This document shows, piece by piece, positions 42,765 to 54,166 of a stretch of 64,000 bases of DNA. A program made the translations under genes and the position numbers. Source of the DNA: Agriotes lineatus (taxonomy: Eukaryota > Arthropoda > Insecta > Coleoptera > Elateridae); the NCBI GenBank assembly GCA_940337035.1, contig CALNHX010005851.1:1-64000 (forward strand), read 5' to 3'. Each line of letters opens with the position of its first letter. Position 1 is the stretch's first letter. Under the pieces are notes generated by a model. That model saw only the letters and a program-made list of their open reading frames with translations, made no database searches and was not told the origin of the DNA.

Positions 42765-43995
42765 ATTTACTATATAAGTGGGATAGGAGCATCATTAATA
42801 TACGTGTGCGTAAGTTACAAACGAGTTATGTAAGCACACAAGCATATTAATGATGCATTATCACGCATGTATTGTAAAAAAAATTATCTACAACTGCCCA
42901 AAATTGAGAAGTGTATTAAGAAAAATGTCAGATCTGTCATTTTCGAAAATGTTTTAGTAGGCAAATGTCATTATGTCATTCATTTGACACTATTTTCGTT
43001 GGGTAATGAACTTGATTACGTAACGGAAATAGCGTCAAACGAGTGACGTTAGAAGTCCTTATCCAAGCAGGTGTAGATAATAGTTATTTACTATACAAGT
43101 GGGATAAAAGCATCATTAATATACGCGTATGTAAGCGCACAAGTATATTAATGATGCATTAAAACACATGTATTGTGCACAATTTTATCTACAACTGCCC
43201 GAAATTGAGAAAACAGCATTAAGAAAAATGTTAGATCTGTCATTTTCAAAAATATTTTTGTAGGCAATAGTTATTTACTATGCAAGTGGGATAACAGCAT
43301 CATTAATATACGTGTATGTAAGCACACAAGTATATTAATGATGCATTATCACACATGTATTGTACAAAATTTTATCTACGACTGCCTAAAATTGAGAAAA
43401 GTGCATTAAGAGAAATGTCAGATCTGTCATTTTCAAAAATATTTTAGTATGCAAATGCCATTATGTCATTCATTTGACACTATTTCAGTTACGTAATGAA
43501 GTCATTACACAACTCAGTTGCGTAATGAAACCATTACATAACTGAGTGGTGTAATGAGCTTCATTACCTAACTGAAATAGTGTCAAATGAGTGACGTGTA
43601 ATGCGTTACTTATCCCACTGGAGTAGATAAATGTTATTATGCCATGCATTTGATACTAATTCAGTTAGGTAATGAAGCCATTACACCACTCGGTTAGGTA
43701 ATAAAGCCATTACATAACTAAGTGGTGTAATGAGCTTCATTACCTAACGGAAATAGTGTCAAATGAGTGACGTAATGAATTACCTATCCCACTGGAGTAG
43801 ATAAAATATATTTATCATTTTTGAAAATGACTGATGTGACATTTTTCTTAATGCACTTTTCTCAATTTGTGGGCGGTTGTAGATAAAATTTTGTACAATG
43901 CATGTGTGATAAGATAATACATCATTAATATGCTTGTGTGCTTACATACACGTATATTAATGATGCTCTTATCCCATTTGTATAGTAAATGACTA
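42765..43995. repeat. Tandem array of GTGGGATAA-family MITEs
   Basis: At least three consecutive partial-to-full copies, each beginning ATAGTTATTTACTATACAAG-GTGGGATAA (about 42768, 43078, 43267) and continuing through the TATTAATGATGC palindrome and the AAATTGAGAAAAGTGCATTA block to GTAGATAA. A final inverted copy of the head is at 43880-43995. The family's single copy is inside the mariner at 23823-24219. Head-to-tail arrays of MITEs are unusual for ordinary cut-and-paste elements. Confidence 0.85.
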
Positions 43996-45394
43996 TTAAC
44001 GCACAGATTCTGGAAGCTGTTTCCTGCATAATACAATCTAATTAAGAATATTTTCTCCGGTGTTATGTAACTTATTTTCAGAAATGTTTTAATACCTTTT
44101 TCATTAAATTACTGTCAGAGTTTGACGATAAATAGCTCAGATGGCTTTGATGTTTTTATTTTAAATTTAAAATACTTATCAGCATTCTTAACAATACCTA
44201 TTATTTTTTTTGTTTTGGGCAATATAAAATACTGAAATTACTCAAATTGGCTCATCATGTGTAGTACTTTTCCTTAAAAAAAACGTAAACAGAATGTTTC
44301 TGTATACTAATTAGGGAAGCCAATATTTGATAGTCCGGCTTTGCAGCACCCATACCCAATGACAGGTTTCCAATATTTGTAAGCATTTTTATTATATTTC
44401 TTATATATACAAATCCAGAGAGGGTGGCAAGGCCCCCCCCCCCATAAAAATTGCATTTTTTCCATAATTTATAGTTTTTGGGTGGAGAGTGAACCAATTT
44501 CACTTACACTGAGACCTCAGGGTGAGCCTGTTGTGCTACTTCCAAGTCACGTGTTTATGTATGTTTTGTGTGTAGTCTTGATATGGAACCGAGCACTTTC
44601 TTACTTCTAGCGTGGTACTATACTCATTGCGCCACCAAGATGATGCATTTTCTTAAATTATTATTTTAAATGAAGCACATTTTTGCAAGTATTGTGGATC
44701 ATAACCGAAGTTTCCGATATATATGGTTTGGAAAATTTACATGGTTTATGTTTATGTATAATTAAGTTGCACACAAAGCGTCTGTAAAAATAGTCTCTTG
44801 CATCTACCAAAGTTGGAAAAAATCTGAAGTTCCTGCACAGTTAGCTACGCATGATTACAATAACTGGCAAAGCGCCATTTAGGAATTTAATATTAATCAG
44901 AAACCAAATTAAGATAGGTAGGTATATGAAGAAAGTAAATCTCCATCTATCTCACAACGAAATTTCAAAAGAAAGAAAACAGAACTAAGTTTGTATTTTT
45001 TTTTAATTCAGATGGAACTTCAACAAAAGTATTGCACACAAGTTCTGCGTCTATTTCTCGAAGCTTCTTTTTATTTCTACGGATTAGCTGTGCTCCCAAA
45101 CCATCAGCATAAACAAACATAATAGCGATGTATCGCCCAAAATTTGAATCACGGAAAAAAAGGCTTTACTAAACATTTTGAAAATATTAAAGAAAAAAAA
45201 TAATTTTTTAATGCGTTCGCTCTGTATATGATGCGTCCAAAATATGCTCTTTTTCGTCAAAGATAAAAATCTGAGCTATGTGCAAAATATTACTTTAATT
45301 TAATTGATAGTTCTTGAGTTAAAGCAAAAAGAGGCAGAATTTTTTTTTAAGATGTTCACCCTGTGTATATTTAACCGAAATTTTCTCGGTTTCG
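43996..45394. other. Unassigned AT-rich DNA
   Basis: A poly-C run (44436-44443) is the only notable feature. No coding frame is convincing. Confidence 0.3.
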
Positions 45395-45524
45395 AGCCAG
45401 GTAGATATATAATCCGGATGCAAAATGTCGTCTTCCTCCAAGAAATACTTTGAAGCTATACCACCAACAGGCAGACTGAAAGACAGACAGGCAGAATTGA
45501 AAAAACATGTTTTTCATCATCTAG
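45395..45524. repeat. Dispersed repeat next to the BEL/Pao left LTR
   Basis: The complement reads CTAGATGATGAAAAACATG, then CTGTCTGTC and TTGGAGGAAGACGACATTTT. This is a diverged inverted relative of 22110-22215. It abuts the LTR directly. Confidence 0.6.
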
Positions 45525-45992
45525 TGTTTGGTATTTAGCTTTTAATCATGTTAGTTTAGTTTATTTCATTCGTAATTCTTAATACAAGTAAATAGCTGTA
45601 CATTAATTTTGTAGTTTGTAATTCTACCTAGCGGTAAGTGTACCCACTATTGGTGGAACGTCGAGTTATGGGGCTTACTGTCCCCTCTCCTGCCACCCCT
45701 AAATGTTGGGTCAGTGGCCCACATAGCAACAGATGAACCTAAGACGAGTTGGTGAACGGTCGGTCAACTGATCCCGTTTTTTGTTGTTTTGTGTAATCGC
45801 TCGTGTTTATCGTTTTGTGCTCCTGGAGTCACGGGTCAATCGACGTGCCACTTCCACATGTGAGCCTTCCTGTATATATCCATCAAGGTAAGTCCCTATA
45901 AAAACTTCTACTTTGCGTGGGTATTATCGAGTCCTATGCTCTCCGTTTAGGTAGAATTAATTTAGATATTAATTGCCCTGGAGACAGATACA
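45525..45992 (+). repeat. BEL/Pao 5' LTR
   Basis: 468 bp, starting TGTTTGGTATTTAGC and ending GGAGACAGATACA (TG...CA). It differs from the right LTR (470 bp) by only a few substitutions and one short region near 45600, so the insertion is fairly young. Confidence 0.95.
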
Positions 45993-45996
45993 TTTC

Positions 45997-46014
45997 TGGT
46001 CCTTCCAGCCGGAT
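45997..46014 (+). promoter_or_regulatory. Primer binding site (tRNA-Tyr-like)
   Basis: TGGTCCTTCCAGCCGGAT lies 4 bases after the LTR. It complements the 3' end of animal tRNA-Tyr (from memory ...CCGGCTCGAAGGACCA) with one mismatch. Confidence 0.75.
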
Positions 46015-46439
46015 CTAAGCAATTGAGATTATCCGTTTTTTGTGTAGTAGAAACGCGTGAAATTTGTCGAATTTTCCAAATTTTGATATCGTTTATTTTC
46101 CAAATTCAAAGCTCCAGCGCAGGTACAGCTATTTACGAGTTATTATTGATTTAACTTATTGATTCGTGTATATTGCGTATGTCGTTACGTTTCGCCGTCC
46201 CACATATTAATTTTATGCTTAATTTGGTCCGCATCTTTGCATCCATTGTCGCTCGTTCTCGGAATTTCCTAGTTTGGTTGCGCCGGGCATATGGTCAACA
46301 AGTGACCATCGTAGAACGGTTGGGTTTTATTGCTTTTGCTTTTATTGCTGTGGTACTGCAGGCGGCTGTCGATCCTCAAAGTTTTGAATTTTGGATATAG
46401 CCCTTTGTTGCAGTTTCCGCCGCCGCTTACCAATAAATC

Positions 46440-49400
46440 ATGGCCAATCAGCTTAAAATGAATTTGGCACTCCGCAGTACTTTAATTAATCAATTATTGG
46501 AAATTCGTGACCTAGCTTCTTCATCTCAGGAAGAAACCGCGTTACGTCCGTTATTCAAACGGCGACTTGACAGGGCAAAGTCGATTTATGATGAATTTCA
46601 ACCCTTGCATCGCGCAATTATTCAAAATATATCCACTCAAGCTAATCCGGACCTAGCATCCGAAGAGGCCATTAGGAAACAATTTGATGATGCCTTTAAT
46701 AGTATTGAAGCTATTTATTTTTCTTTGTTTCCTGATAATGAATCGTCCCCGAGTTTTAGCAATCTTAATGACAATTCTTCGAATCGTAGCTTCAATCATT
46801 CTAATAACGTCCGTTTGCCGAAACTGGAACTTCCGATTTATTCCGGAGAGTATAGTCAATGGACCGGTTTTATCGAATTATTTCGAAGTGCAATACATAC
46901 TAGATCTGATTTGTCTGACATTCAAAAACTGCAATACCTTTTGAGTTGTTTACAAAATGAGCCATTAAATCTTATTAAGTCGTTGCCTTTGTCAGGAGAT
47001 AATTATAAAATCGCGTACGATACACTCGTCGACCGCTACGATGATAAGCGTAGATTAGCTAATCACTATTGGACATCAATTAATAATTTTCCAAAATTGA
47101 AAGCAGAATCCGCGAAAGACCTGCGAAAACTCTTTGACCACGTTAAAGAGAATCGTTTGGCCCTTAAGGCTCTAAACATTGCTAATTCGTTAGAGGACTT
47201 TATGTGGTTTAGCATCCTTTTAGATAAGCTTGATACAGATACGCGAAAATTATTTGAATCGGAGATTAGGTCTAAGGCATCGGACATTCCAACGCTAAAA
47301 CAATTAGAAGATTTTATTGAAAGTCAATGTCGCGTCTTGGAAAGTGTTGATAACTCAGCCAACAAAGGGTTCAAACACCTGTTTGCAAAGCCGTCTACTA
47401 AATCGGCGTTCTTAGTAAATAAATCCTCGAATAATAAACTTACTTCAGGTAGCGAAAACACTTCGAAATGTCTGATTTGTCAATTGGCACATACAGTTTA
47501 TGCGTGCCCTGTGTTTGCGGCAAAAACGCCACACGAGCGATTTGAAATGGTCAAATCGCATCGTCTTTGTTTGAATTGTTTGCGCTTTAACCATATGAGT
47601 AATTCTTGTCCATCAAAATCAGTATGTAGAAACTGTCGCAATAAACACCACACGATGCTCCATTTTCCGGCAAGATCCCAAAGTTCGGCGAATGCTGAGG
47701 TCGGTGTAACTGTTCCACCCCCCGAGGTGCAAACGAGCCTAACCGCTTGTGCGAGCGTATTGTCGTGCGAATCGGTTTTACTTTCTACGGCTATTGTGGA
47801 AATTCAAGACGCTCTCGGTAATTTTCAGAAGTTGCGCTGTCTCATTGATAATTGTTCACAGGGTAGCTTTATCACGCAAAAGGGTTTAAGGCGCTTGGGA
47901 CTAACACTTACACCATTTAAAACCGTTATTCAGGGTATTGGTTCAGAAACCTCTGAAAAGGCCTTGCTTTCTGCAGGTTTTGCAACACGTTGTCTTCGTC
48001 CTTGTTACAGCAATAAGCCGGTGCCTGTATTTAGCATAAAGGCCCATGTAATCCCTCAAATTGCCGGGAATATACCTGCGAGTTCCATCGACCCTTCTAA
48101 ATGGAATCATATTTCTGGCTTAGTATTAGCTGATCCCGAATTTTATCGGGCCCGTCAAGTAGACTTATTGCTAGGTGCCGATATATATGCACACGTGATT
48201 AAACCTGGCGCAATTTTGAGTACGTCCCAAAATGAACCCGCAGCACTTAACACGGTCTTCGGTTGGGTTGTTAATGGATGCGTTGGTCCCGCGTCGAACG
48301 CAGTTGCTAAAGCTTATCTGACATCGGTAGAAATTCCAACCCTCGATGACACATTGAAAGCGTTTTGGCGAACAGAAGAACCCCCGCAGATATCTACGGT
48401 CGACGCCGCGGATGCCATTTGCGAGTCGTTATATTCATCTACGGTATCCCGTGATAGTACTGGTCGATATGTCGTTTCGTTGCCGTTCAAGGTGCAAAAT
48501 CCAAAATTTCCCAATTCGCGCGATATCGCCTTAAGGCGGCTGCAATTGCTCGAAAATCGCCTTATGCACAATCCTTCTTTGAGAAGGGAATACGTCAACT
48601 TTATGGACGAATACATTAATACAGGGCATATGGTCCTCGCATCGGCGGATCCTCGTCCCGATAAATGTTATTACATTCCACATCATTGTGTGACGAATTC
48701 AAAATTCCGTGTAGTTTTTGATGCCAGCTCGAGAGCTTCAAATGGCTTATCGCTAAATGACACATTGTATTCTGGGCCAAAGTTGCAGCAAGACATAGTC
48801 TCTGTGTTATTAAACTTTCGCGCTCATAATGTAGTAATAACTAGCGACATTAAGCACATGTTTCGCCAAATAATCGTCTCGACTACAGACTGTGATTTTC
48901 AACGTATTCTATGGCGCTCTTCCATAGATCAGCCTATAAAAGAATATATCTTGAATAGGGTCGCATATGGAGTTACTTCATCGCCGTTTCTTGCAATTAG
49001 AACTCTTATTCAATTAGCTGATGACGAGCAACACCGGTTTCCCCAAGCATCTTCTGTCATTCGAAGAGATATCTATGTCGACGATATTGCCACTGGATGT
49101 TCCTCCGTGGCTGAGGCCTTAATCCTACAGGATCAACTGATAAAATTGTTGCGTTGTGGCGGATTTGAATTAAGGAAATGGGCTAGTAATTCTCCAGCGT
49201 TAACCAACCACCTAGACCCCACGCATCTGGTAGAGAATATGGTATCTTTCGATTCCGGTGAACCTTGCTCCCCTTTGAAGATCCTTGGCTTACAATGGTC
49301 CCCATCAAGTGACAGTTTTAGATTCAAGGTTGAACCTATTGATCGTCCCTGTTCCAAAAGGCACATCCTATCGGAAGTCGCAAGGGTCTTCGATCCCATC

Positions 49401-49522
49401 GGTTTCTTAGCGCCGTTAACGTTCTTTTCGAAGCGGCTTATACAACACTTATGGTGTCTAGGATTAGGATGGGATGAATTGCCTCCCTCGGAAATAATTG
49501 ATCGTTGGGAATTATATAAGTC
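46440..49522 (+). pseudogene. BEL/Pao gag-pol, 5' part (gag, protease, reverse transcriptase)
   Basis: About 1028 codons are open before the insertion. Gag: LPKLELPIYSGEYSQWTGFI at about residues 121-140 is the DUF1759 signature of BEL/Pao. CCHC-like zinc fingers begin with CLICQ at about residue 344, with CLNCLRFNHMSNSC and CRNCRNKHHTMLH after it. Protease: RCLIDNCSQGSFIT with Asp at about residue 470, where the usual D-S/Q-G-S reads D-N-C-S, possibly inactive. Reverse transcriptase: RVVFDASSRASNGLSLND, VITSDIKHMFRQI (motif A) and IYVDDIATG (about residue 879). The frame is cut in the region before RNase H by foreign DNA carrying a stop. Confidence 0.95.
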
Positions 49523-49730
49523 ATTCTCCTTAGTATAGAATTTCGGCTTAGACCGCGTCGTATTTGTATATGAACACCCAGCATTTTCTGGCTTAATGTG
49601 CCTTGCACCTTGTGAAGTCGAGCAAAAACCCGCGCGATGGCCATGCTCTCTGGTGGCTCGTGTTGTTTGAGTATCTTGAGAACGAGGATACTTAGGCAGA
49701 TTTGGCCGTTTTGCTGTTTGTGCATCCATA

Positions 49731-49777
49731 TTCACTAACGTTTCGCAAGACCTTGCAGCTTGCATCATCAGAGTGAA
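49731..49777 (-). ncRNA. Hammerhead-ribozyme-like motif, inverted copy
   Basis: Exact mirror of 51242-51288, on the minus strand, in the left arm of the palindrome. Confidence 0.7.
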
Positions 49778-49784
49778 AGTCGCA

Positions 49785-50486
49785 CTAAGAACCGAAGGTC
49801 GGTGTGGAGCTATTTATAGTCCTCTGTGCCAGGCGCGCGGAGTGGCGTAACGCTGGCTCTGGTTGGTCGTCCGAGTGCAACGTAATCCGTGGGGCGTGGC
49901 CGTATGACGCACAGTGGTTGTAATGCTTTAGATCGTGTATCACAGGGGTCCACGTTTTACTAAGTTTAAAGCCATCTTCTCTGTTGATATTATTTGGATG
50001 TTTTTCTATTTCTATGGCTTCACGTATCACTCGCGGGAAGTAATGAGGTATTCTGGCTAGTACTCTGGCATGCTCAAATTCTAAAGTGTGCCCATTTGTA
50101 AATGTATGCTCAGCTACGGCTGATTTTGTGATGCGTTTGTGTTTGCAATCGCCTTTATGTTCTTGGAGTCTTAGATCAACGGAACGACCAGTCTGTCCAA
50201 TGTAACTCGAGCCGCAGGAACAAGGAATGCGATATACGCCAGCGGTTTTTAAACTTGGAATCTTGTCTTTTACCGATCTGAAGCCGTTGCCCAAAGTTTC
50301 CTTGCTCGTGAACACAGTTTTGATGTTGCATCGTTGCAGGACACGTCCTATCTTATCAGTTGAGCCTTTAACGAAAGGTAGAAATGCTAAGCCTTTCAGA
50401 GGTGGAGATTCTTCTTTAGCCTTCTTTGTCATAGTCTTTTCTAGTGCTTTTCGTATGGCGGTAGTTGTGTATCCGTTCCTTTGTAA
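49785..50486 (-). pseudogene. Penelope-like C-terminal protein, inverted left copy
   Basis: Minus-strand mirror of the right copy. It encodes the same residues from SLQRNGYTTTAIRK to STPTFGS, including GVYRIPCSCGSSYIGQTGRS. Open reading continues past the spacer only by chance into antisense sequence. It has no reverse transcriptase and no start of its own. Confidence 0.85.
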
Positions 50487-50489
50487 AGA

Positions 50490-51234
50490 CGAAGAAAATC
50501 TAGAGAGAGAAAAGCTACATCTGTTTGACTCTTTACAAAGGAACGGATACACAACTACCGCCATACGAAAAGCACTAGAAAAGACTATGACAAAGAAGGC
50601 TAAAGAAGAATCTCCACCTCTGAAAGGCTTAGCATTTCTACCTTTCGTTAAAGGCTCAACTGATAAGATAGGACGTGTCCTGCAACGATGCAACATCAAA
50701 ACTGTGTTCACGAGCAAGGAAACTTTGGGCAACGGCTTCAGATCGGTAAAAGACAAGATTCCAAGTTTAAAAACCGCTGGCGTATATCGCATTCCTTGTT
50801 CCTGCGGCTCGAGTTACATTGGACAGACTGGTCGTTCCGTTGATCTAAGACTCCAAGAACATAAAGGCGATTGCAAACACAAACGCATCACAAAATCAGC
50901 CGTAGCTGAGCATACATTTACAAATGGGCACACTTTAGAATTTGAGCATGCCAGAGTACTAGCCAGAATACCTCATTACTTCCCGCGAGTGATACGTGAA
51001 GCCATAGAAATAGAAAAACATCCAAATAATATCAACAGAGAAGATGGCTTTAAACTTAGTAAAACGTGGACCCCTGTGATACACGATCTAAAGCATTACA
51101 ACCACTGTGCGTCATACGGCCACGCCCCACGGATTACGTTGCACTCGGACGACCAACCAGAGCCAGCGTTACGCCACTCCGCGCGCCTGGCACAGAGGAC
51201 TATAAATAGCTCCACACCGACCTTCGGTTCTTAG
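50490..51234 (+). pseudogene. Penelope-like C-terminal protein, right copy
   Basis: Open in sense from DEENLEREKLHLFDSLQRNG to a stop at 51232-51234. It includes GRVLQRCNIKTVFTSKETLG (the linker after RT), GVYRIPCSCGSSYIGQTGRS with intact GVY and YIG, LRLQEHKGDC, KSAVAEH and HPNNINREDG. These are the hallmark residues of the Penelope GIY-YIG endonuclease. The RT domain is absent through 5' truncation. The apparent upstream extension on this strand (50227-50489) is antisense of the other copy. Confidence 0.88.
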
Positions 51235-51241
51235 TGCGACT

Positions 51242-51288
51242 TTCACTCTGATGATGCAAGCTGCAAGGTCTTGCGAAACGTTAGTGAA
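51242..51288 (+). ncRNA. Hammerhead-ribozyme-like motif
   Basis: Stem I TTCACT pairs with AGTGAA. Between them lie CTGATGA, a stem II GCAAG/CTTGC with one extra T before it, GAAAC and GTT, leaving a minimal 2-bp stem III (AC/GT). The CUGAUGA...GAAA core with tiny stem III is the form described for Penelope-like elements, which may act as dimers. Predicted cleavage after GUU at 51282. Confidence 0.7.
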
Positions 51289-51542
51289 TATGGATGCACA
51301 AACAGCAAAACGGCCAAATCTGCCTAAGTATCCTCGTTCTCAAGATACTCAAACAACACGAGCCACCAGAGAGCATGGCCATCGCGCGGGTTTTTGCTCG
51401 ACTTCACAAGGTGCAAGGCACATTAAGCCAGAAAATGCTGGGTGTTCATATACAAATACGACGCGGTCTAAGCCGAAATTCTATACTAAGGAGAATAATT
51501 CGAGTAACCGCGAAAGCCTCAAACAGTACAATTATATAAGTC

Positions 51543-53646
51543 GCAATTAGCGGACATAGCTCACATCAAAATTCATCGCCAATTAATTCCTGCGAATTAT
51601 GTCAACTGTGAGTTGCACGGGTTTTCTGACAGTTCAGAGGCCGGTTTCTCCGCGATAGTGTACCTTAGATTTGTAATCGGTCCGAATGAATCAGTAGTGA
51701 GGTTTATGATGGCTAAAACCAAAGTTGCCCCCTTACAACGGCGACCAATTCCTCAATTGGAATTATGTGGGGCGCAATTGCTAGCCAAACTAATTTCTTT
51801 TATTTGCTCGTCCTACTCGTCGTTTGTTAGCTTCGCCGCAATTTATGCGTGGACTGATTCTACGATAGTTTTAGCTTGGCTTCATTCGTCTCCGCATCGG
51901 TGGAAAACATTTGTTAGCAATCGCGTTAGCTACATTCAAGAACGCGTACCAGCAACTTCTTGGCGCCATGTTCCTTCCGCTGATAATCCCGCGGATTGCG
52001 CATCCAGGGGACTTCTTCCTCGGGAATTGCTGAACCACCCCTTATGGTGGAGCGGCCCTTCTTGGCTTTCAAAAAATTCTGACGAATGGCCTACCCTAAA
52101 AGATCAAAACTCCTTGGACATGGAATCAGTTTTACGCGAAGAACGCAAACTTGTGTTGATGGCAACAACCGTGAACGATGAGCCATTTGATCCATTTAAT
52201 TGCGATCAATTATTGTCTCGATTTTCATCGTTACGGAAAATAAAAAGGATCATTTCCTATTGCATGCGGTTCGTGCACAACTGCCGCAACGCTACTACAC
52301 GGCGATTCGGGTCCATCACTGTAGGTGAACAACAAAGGGCCCTCAATCTATTAATTAAACATGTTCAGCACATATCGTTTCGTGATGATATTCGAAGATT
52401 GACTTTAAATCAACAATGCTCCAAGCCAATTAGAACACTCGCTCCATTTCTTGATTGCGAAGGAATTGTCAGGGTGGGCGGTCGTTTAGCTCATGCTAAT
52501 ATTTCCTATGGCAGTAAACACCCTTTTCTATTGCCCAAAAATCATAAGCTGACCGAGCTGATTATAAGTCAATTCCACGAAGATTATTTCCATCCCGGAC
52601 CTCAGACGTTACTTTATTTATTGAGGCAACAGGTTTGGATAATAGCTGCTAAAAGCGCAATTCGTCGTTGTGTTTCGAAATGCAATCGCTGTTTTCGCGT
52701 TAATCCCCAATCGGTCACACCTCCAATGGGGAATCTTCCCGCTACCCGGATTACCCAAATTAAACCATTCGCAGTCGTAGGAGTTGATATGGGTGGCCCA
52801 TATCACATCAGGTTAGGTAGACGTCGGGGTCTTGCGCCACAAAAGGCTTACATATGTTTGTTTGTATGTTTTGCTACTAAATGCCTGCATCTAGAATTAG
52901 TTTCGGAATTATCAACCGATGCATGTCTGGCAGCGTTGCGCAGGTTCGTCGCTCGGCGGGGCCGTTGTTCCTCCATTTTTAGTGATTGCGGAACTAATTT
53001 TATCGGTGCCAATCGAAAAATTATTAAATTCATTAAGGACGCGGTCGAGTATGAAAACATTTCCTGGTCATTTAACCCCCCTTCGGCCCCTCACATGGGA
53101 GGGGTCTGGGAAGCAGGAATCAAGTCAGTGAAGTCCCATCTGGTTAGAGTGATAGGCGATCAAATTCTGACCTACGAGGAATTTCTCACGGTACTCGTAC
53201 AGATCGAAGCTATTTTAAATTCTCGACCCCTGTGCTCGCTTAGTGCAGACCCCAACGATCTTGCAGTGTTAACACCGGGGCATTTCTTAACTCTCGAACC
53301 ACTTTCCGCTGTCCCAGACGAAGATCTGACCAATTTAAAAATCAATCGTCTGGATCGATGGCAATTGCTCCAACGCATGCACCAGGATTTTTGGCGGCGA
53401 TGGCATTCGGAGTATTTACAAACACTCCAACAGCGTTCGAAGTGGTTAAATCCCACCAAAAACCTGGAACCGGGGCTAGTAGTTCTGATTAAAGACAATT
53501 CCGCTCCGGCTCTGCAGTGGCGTATCGGCAGGGTGGAAAAGGTGCATCCTGGTATGGATGGAGTGGTGCGAGTAGCCACGGTTAAAACGACCAGTGGTAG
53601 CTTTCAGCGCCCGGTGGTTAAATTATGCCCTTTGCCCTCCCAGTAA
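51543..53646 (+). pseudogene. BEL/Pao pol, 3' part (RNase H, integrase)
   Basis: Continues the frame after the insertion and is open to TAA at 53644-53646. RNase H: ELHGFSDSSEAGFSAIVYL and AWTDSTIVLAWL hold the acidic residues, and AWRH-like HVPSADNPADCASRG carries the late Asp. Integrase: an H2C2 zinc domain (HEDYFHPG...CVSKCNRC), then the catalytic core VVGVDMGGPY (D), DCGTNFIGANRK (D) and PHMGGVWEAGIKSVK (E). The C terminus matches DUF5641 (LKINRLDRWQLLQRMHQDFW). No stop or frameshift was seen in this half, so only the Penelope insertion disables it. Confidence 0.95.
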
Positions 53647-53683
53647 CCATCACCGATCTCGGATAGAAAAATGCATGGCCTTT

Positions 53684-53696
53684 TTGGTGGGCGGAA
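53684..53696 (+). promoter_or_regulatory. Polypurine tract of BEL/Pao
   Basis: TTGGTGGGCGGAA immediately before the right LTR is purine-rich and in the right place to prime plus-strand synthesis, although it has one C and a T. Confidence 0.6.
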
Positions 53697-54166
53697 TGTT
53701 TGGTATTTAGCTTTTAATCATGTTAGTTTAGTTTATTTCATTCGTAATTCTTAATACAAGTAAATAGCTGTACATAAATTTAGTGTAGTTTGTAATTCTA
53801 CCTAGCGGTAAGTGTACCCACTATTGGTGGAACGTCGAGTTATGGGGCTTACTGTCCCCTCTCCTGCCACCCCTAAATGTTGGGTCAGTGGCCCACATAG
53901 CAAGAGATGAAACTAAGACGAGTTGGTGAACGGTCGGTCAACTGATCCCGTTTTTTGTTGTTTTGTGTAATCGCTCGTGTTTATCGTTTTGTGCTCCTGG
54001 AGTCACGGGTCAATCGACGTGCCACTTCCACATGTGAGCCTTCCTGTATATATCCATCAAGGTAAGTCCCTATAAAAACTTCTACTTTGCGTGGGTATTA
54101 TCGAGTCCTATGCTCTCCGTTTAGGTAGAATTAATTTAGATATTAATTGCCCTGGAGACAGATACA
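53697..54166 (+). repeat. BEL/Pao 3' LTR
   Basis: 470 bp, TGTTTGG...GATACA, nearly identical to the 5' LTR, including the AAGTGTACCCACTATTGGTG block. Confidence 0.95.

Larger units (their letters stand above)
49523..51529. mobile_element. Inverted-dimer Penelope-like insertion in BEL/Pao
   Basis: Flanked by the exact 13-bp duplication AATTATATAAGTC (49510-49522 and 51530-51542). From 49523 to 51496 it is a perfect palindrome apart from a central 40-base spacer (axis 50509.5). The remaining 33 bases, 51497-51529, are unpaired. Each arm encodes the same C-terminal part of a Penelope-like protein, including the GIY-YIG nuclease. The palindrome begins exactly at the duplication edge. Confidence 0.96.
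45525..54166 (+). mobile_element. BEL/Pao LTR retrotransposon
   Basis: Two near-identical LTRs (45525-45992, 53697-54166) flank a single gag-pol reading frame beginning at 46440. There is a tRNA-Tyr-type primer binding site just inside the left LTR and a purine-rich tract before the right LTR. The element is full length apart from a 2007-bp Penelope-like insertion (49523-51529). The 3' region has no envelope gene. I see no matching target duplication at its outer borders (left flank ATCTAG, right flank AGGACA). Confidence 0.95.

Noticed and set aside
46173..46400. 75-codon frame in the BEL/Pao leader
   Set aside because: It lies in the untranslated leader between the primer binding site and gag. 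No family pattern is recalled, so it is left out as a gene.
48314..49768. Minus-strand frames opposite BEL/Pao pol
   Set aside because: Shadows of the strongly coding plus strand, recognised by the RT and protease motifs there.
50227..51234. 335-codon frames spanning the whole half of the Penelope palindrome
   Set aside because: The first 80 or so residues are antisense of the opposite arm, read through the axis by chance. Only the part from about 50490 on is real coding sequence, and likewise for the mirror frame.
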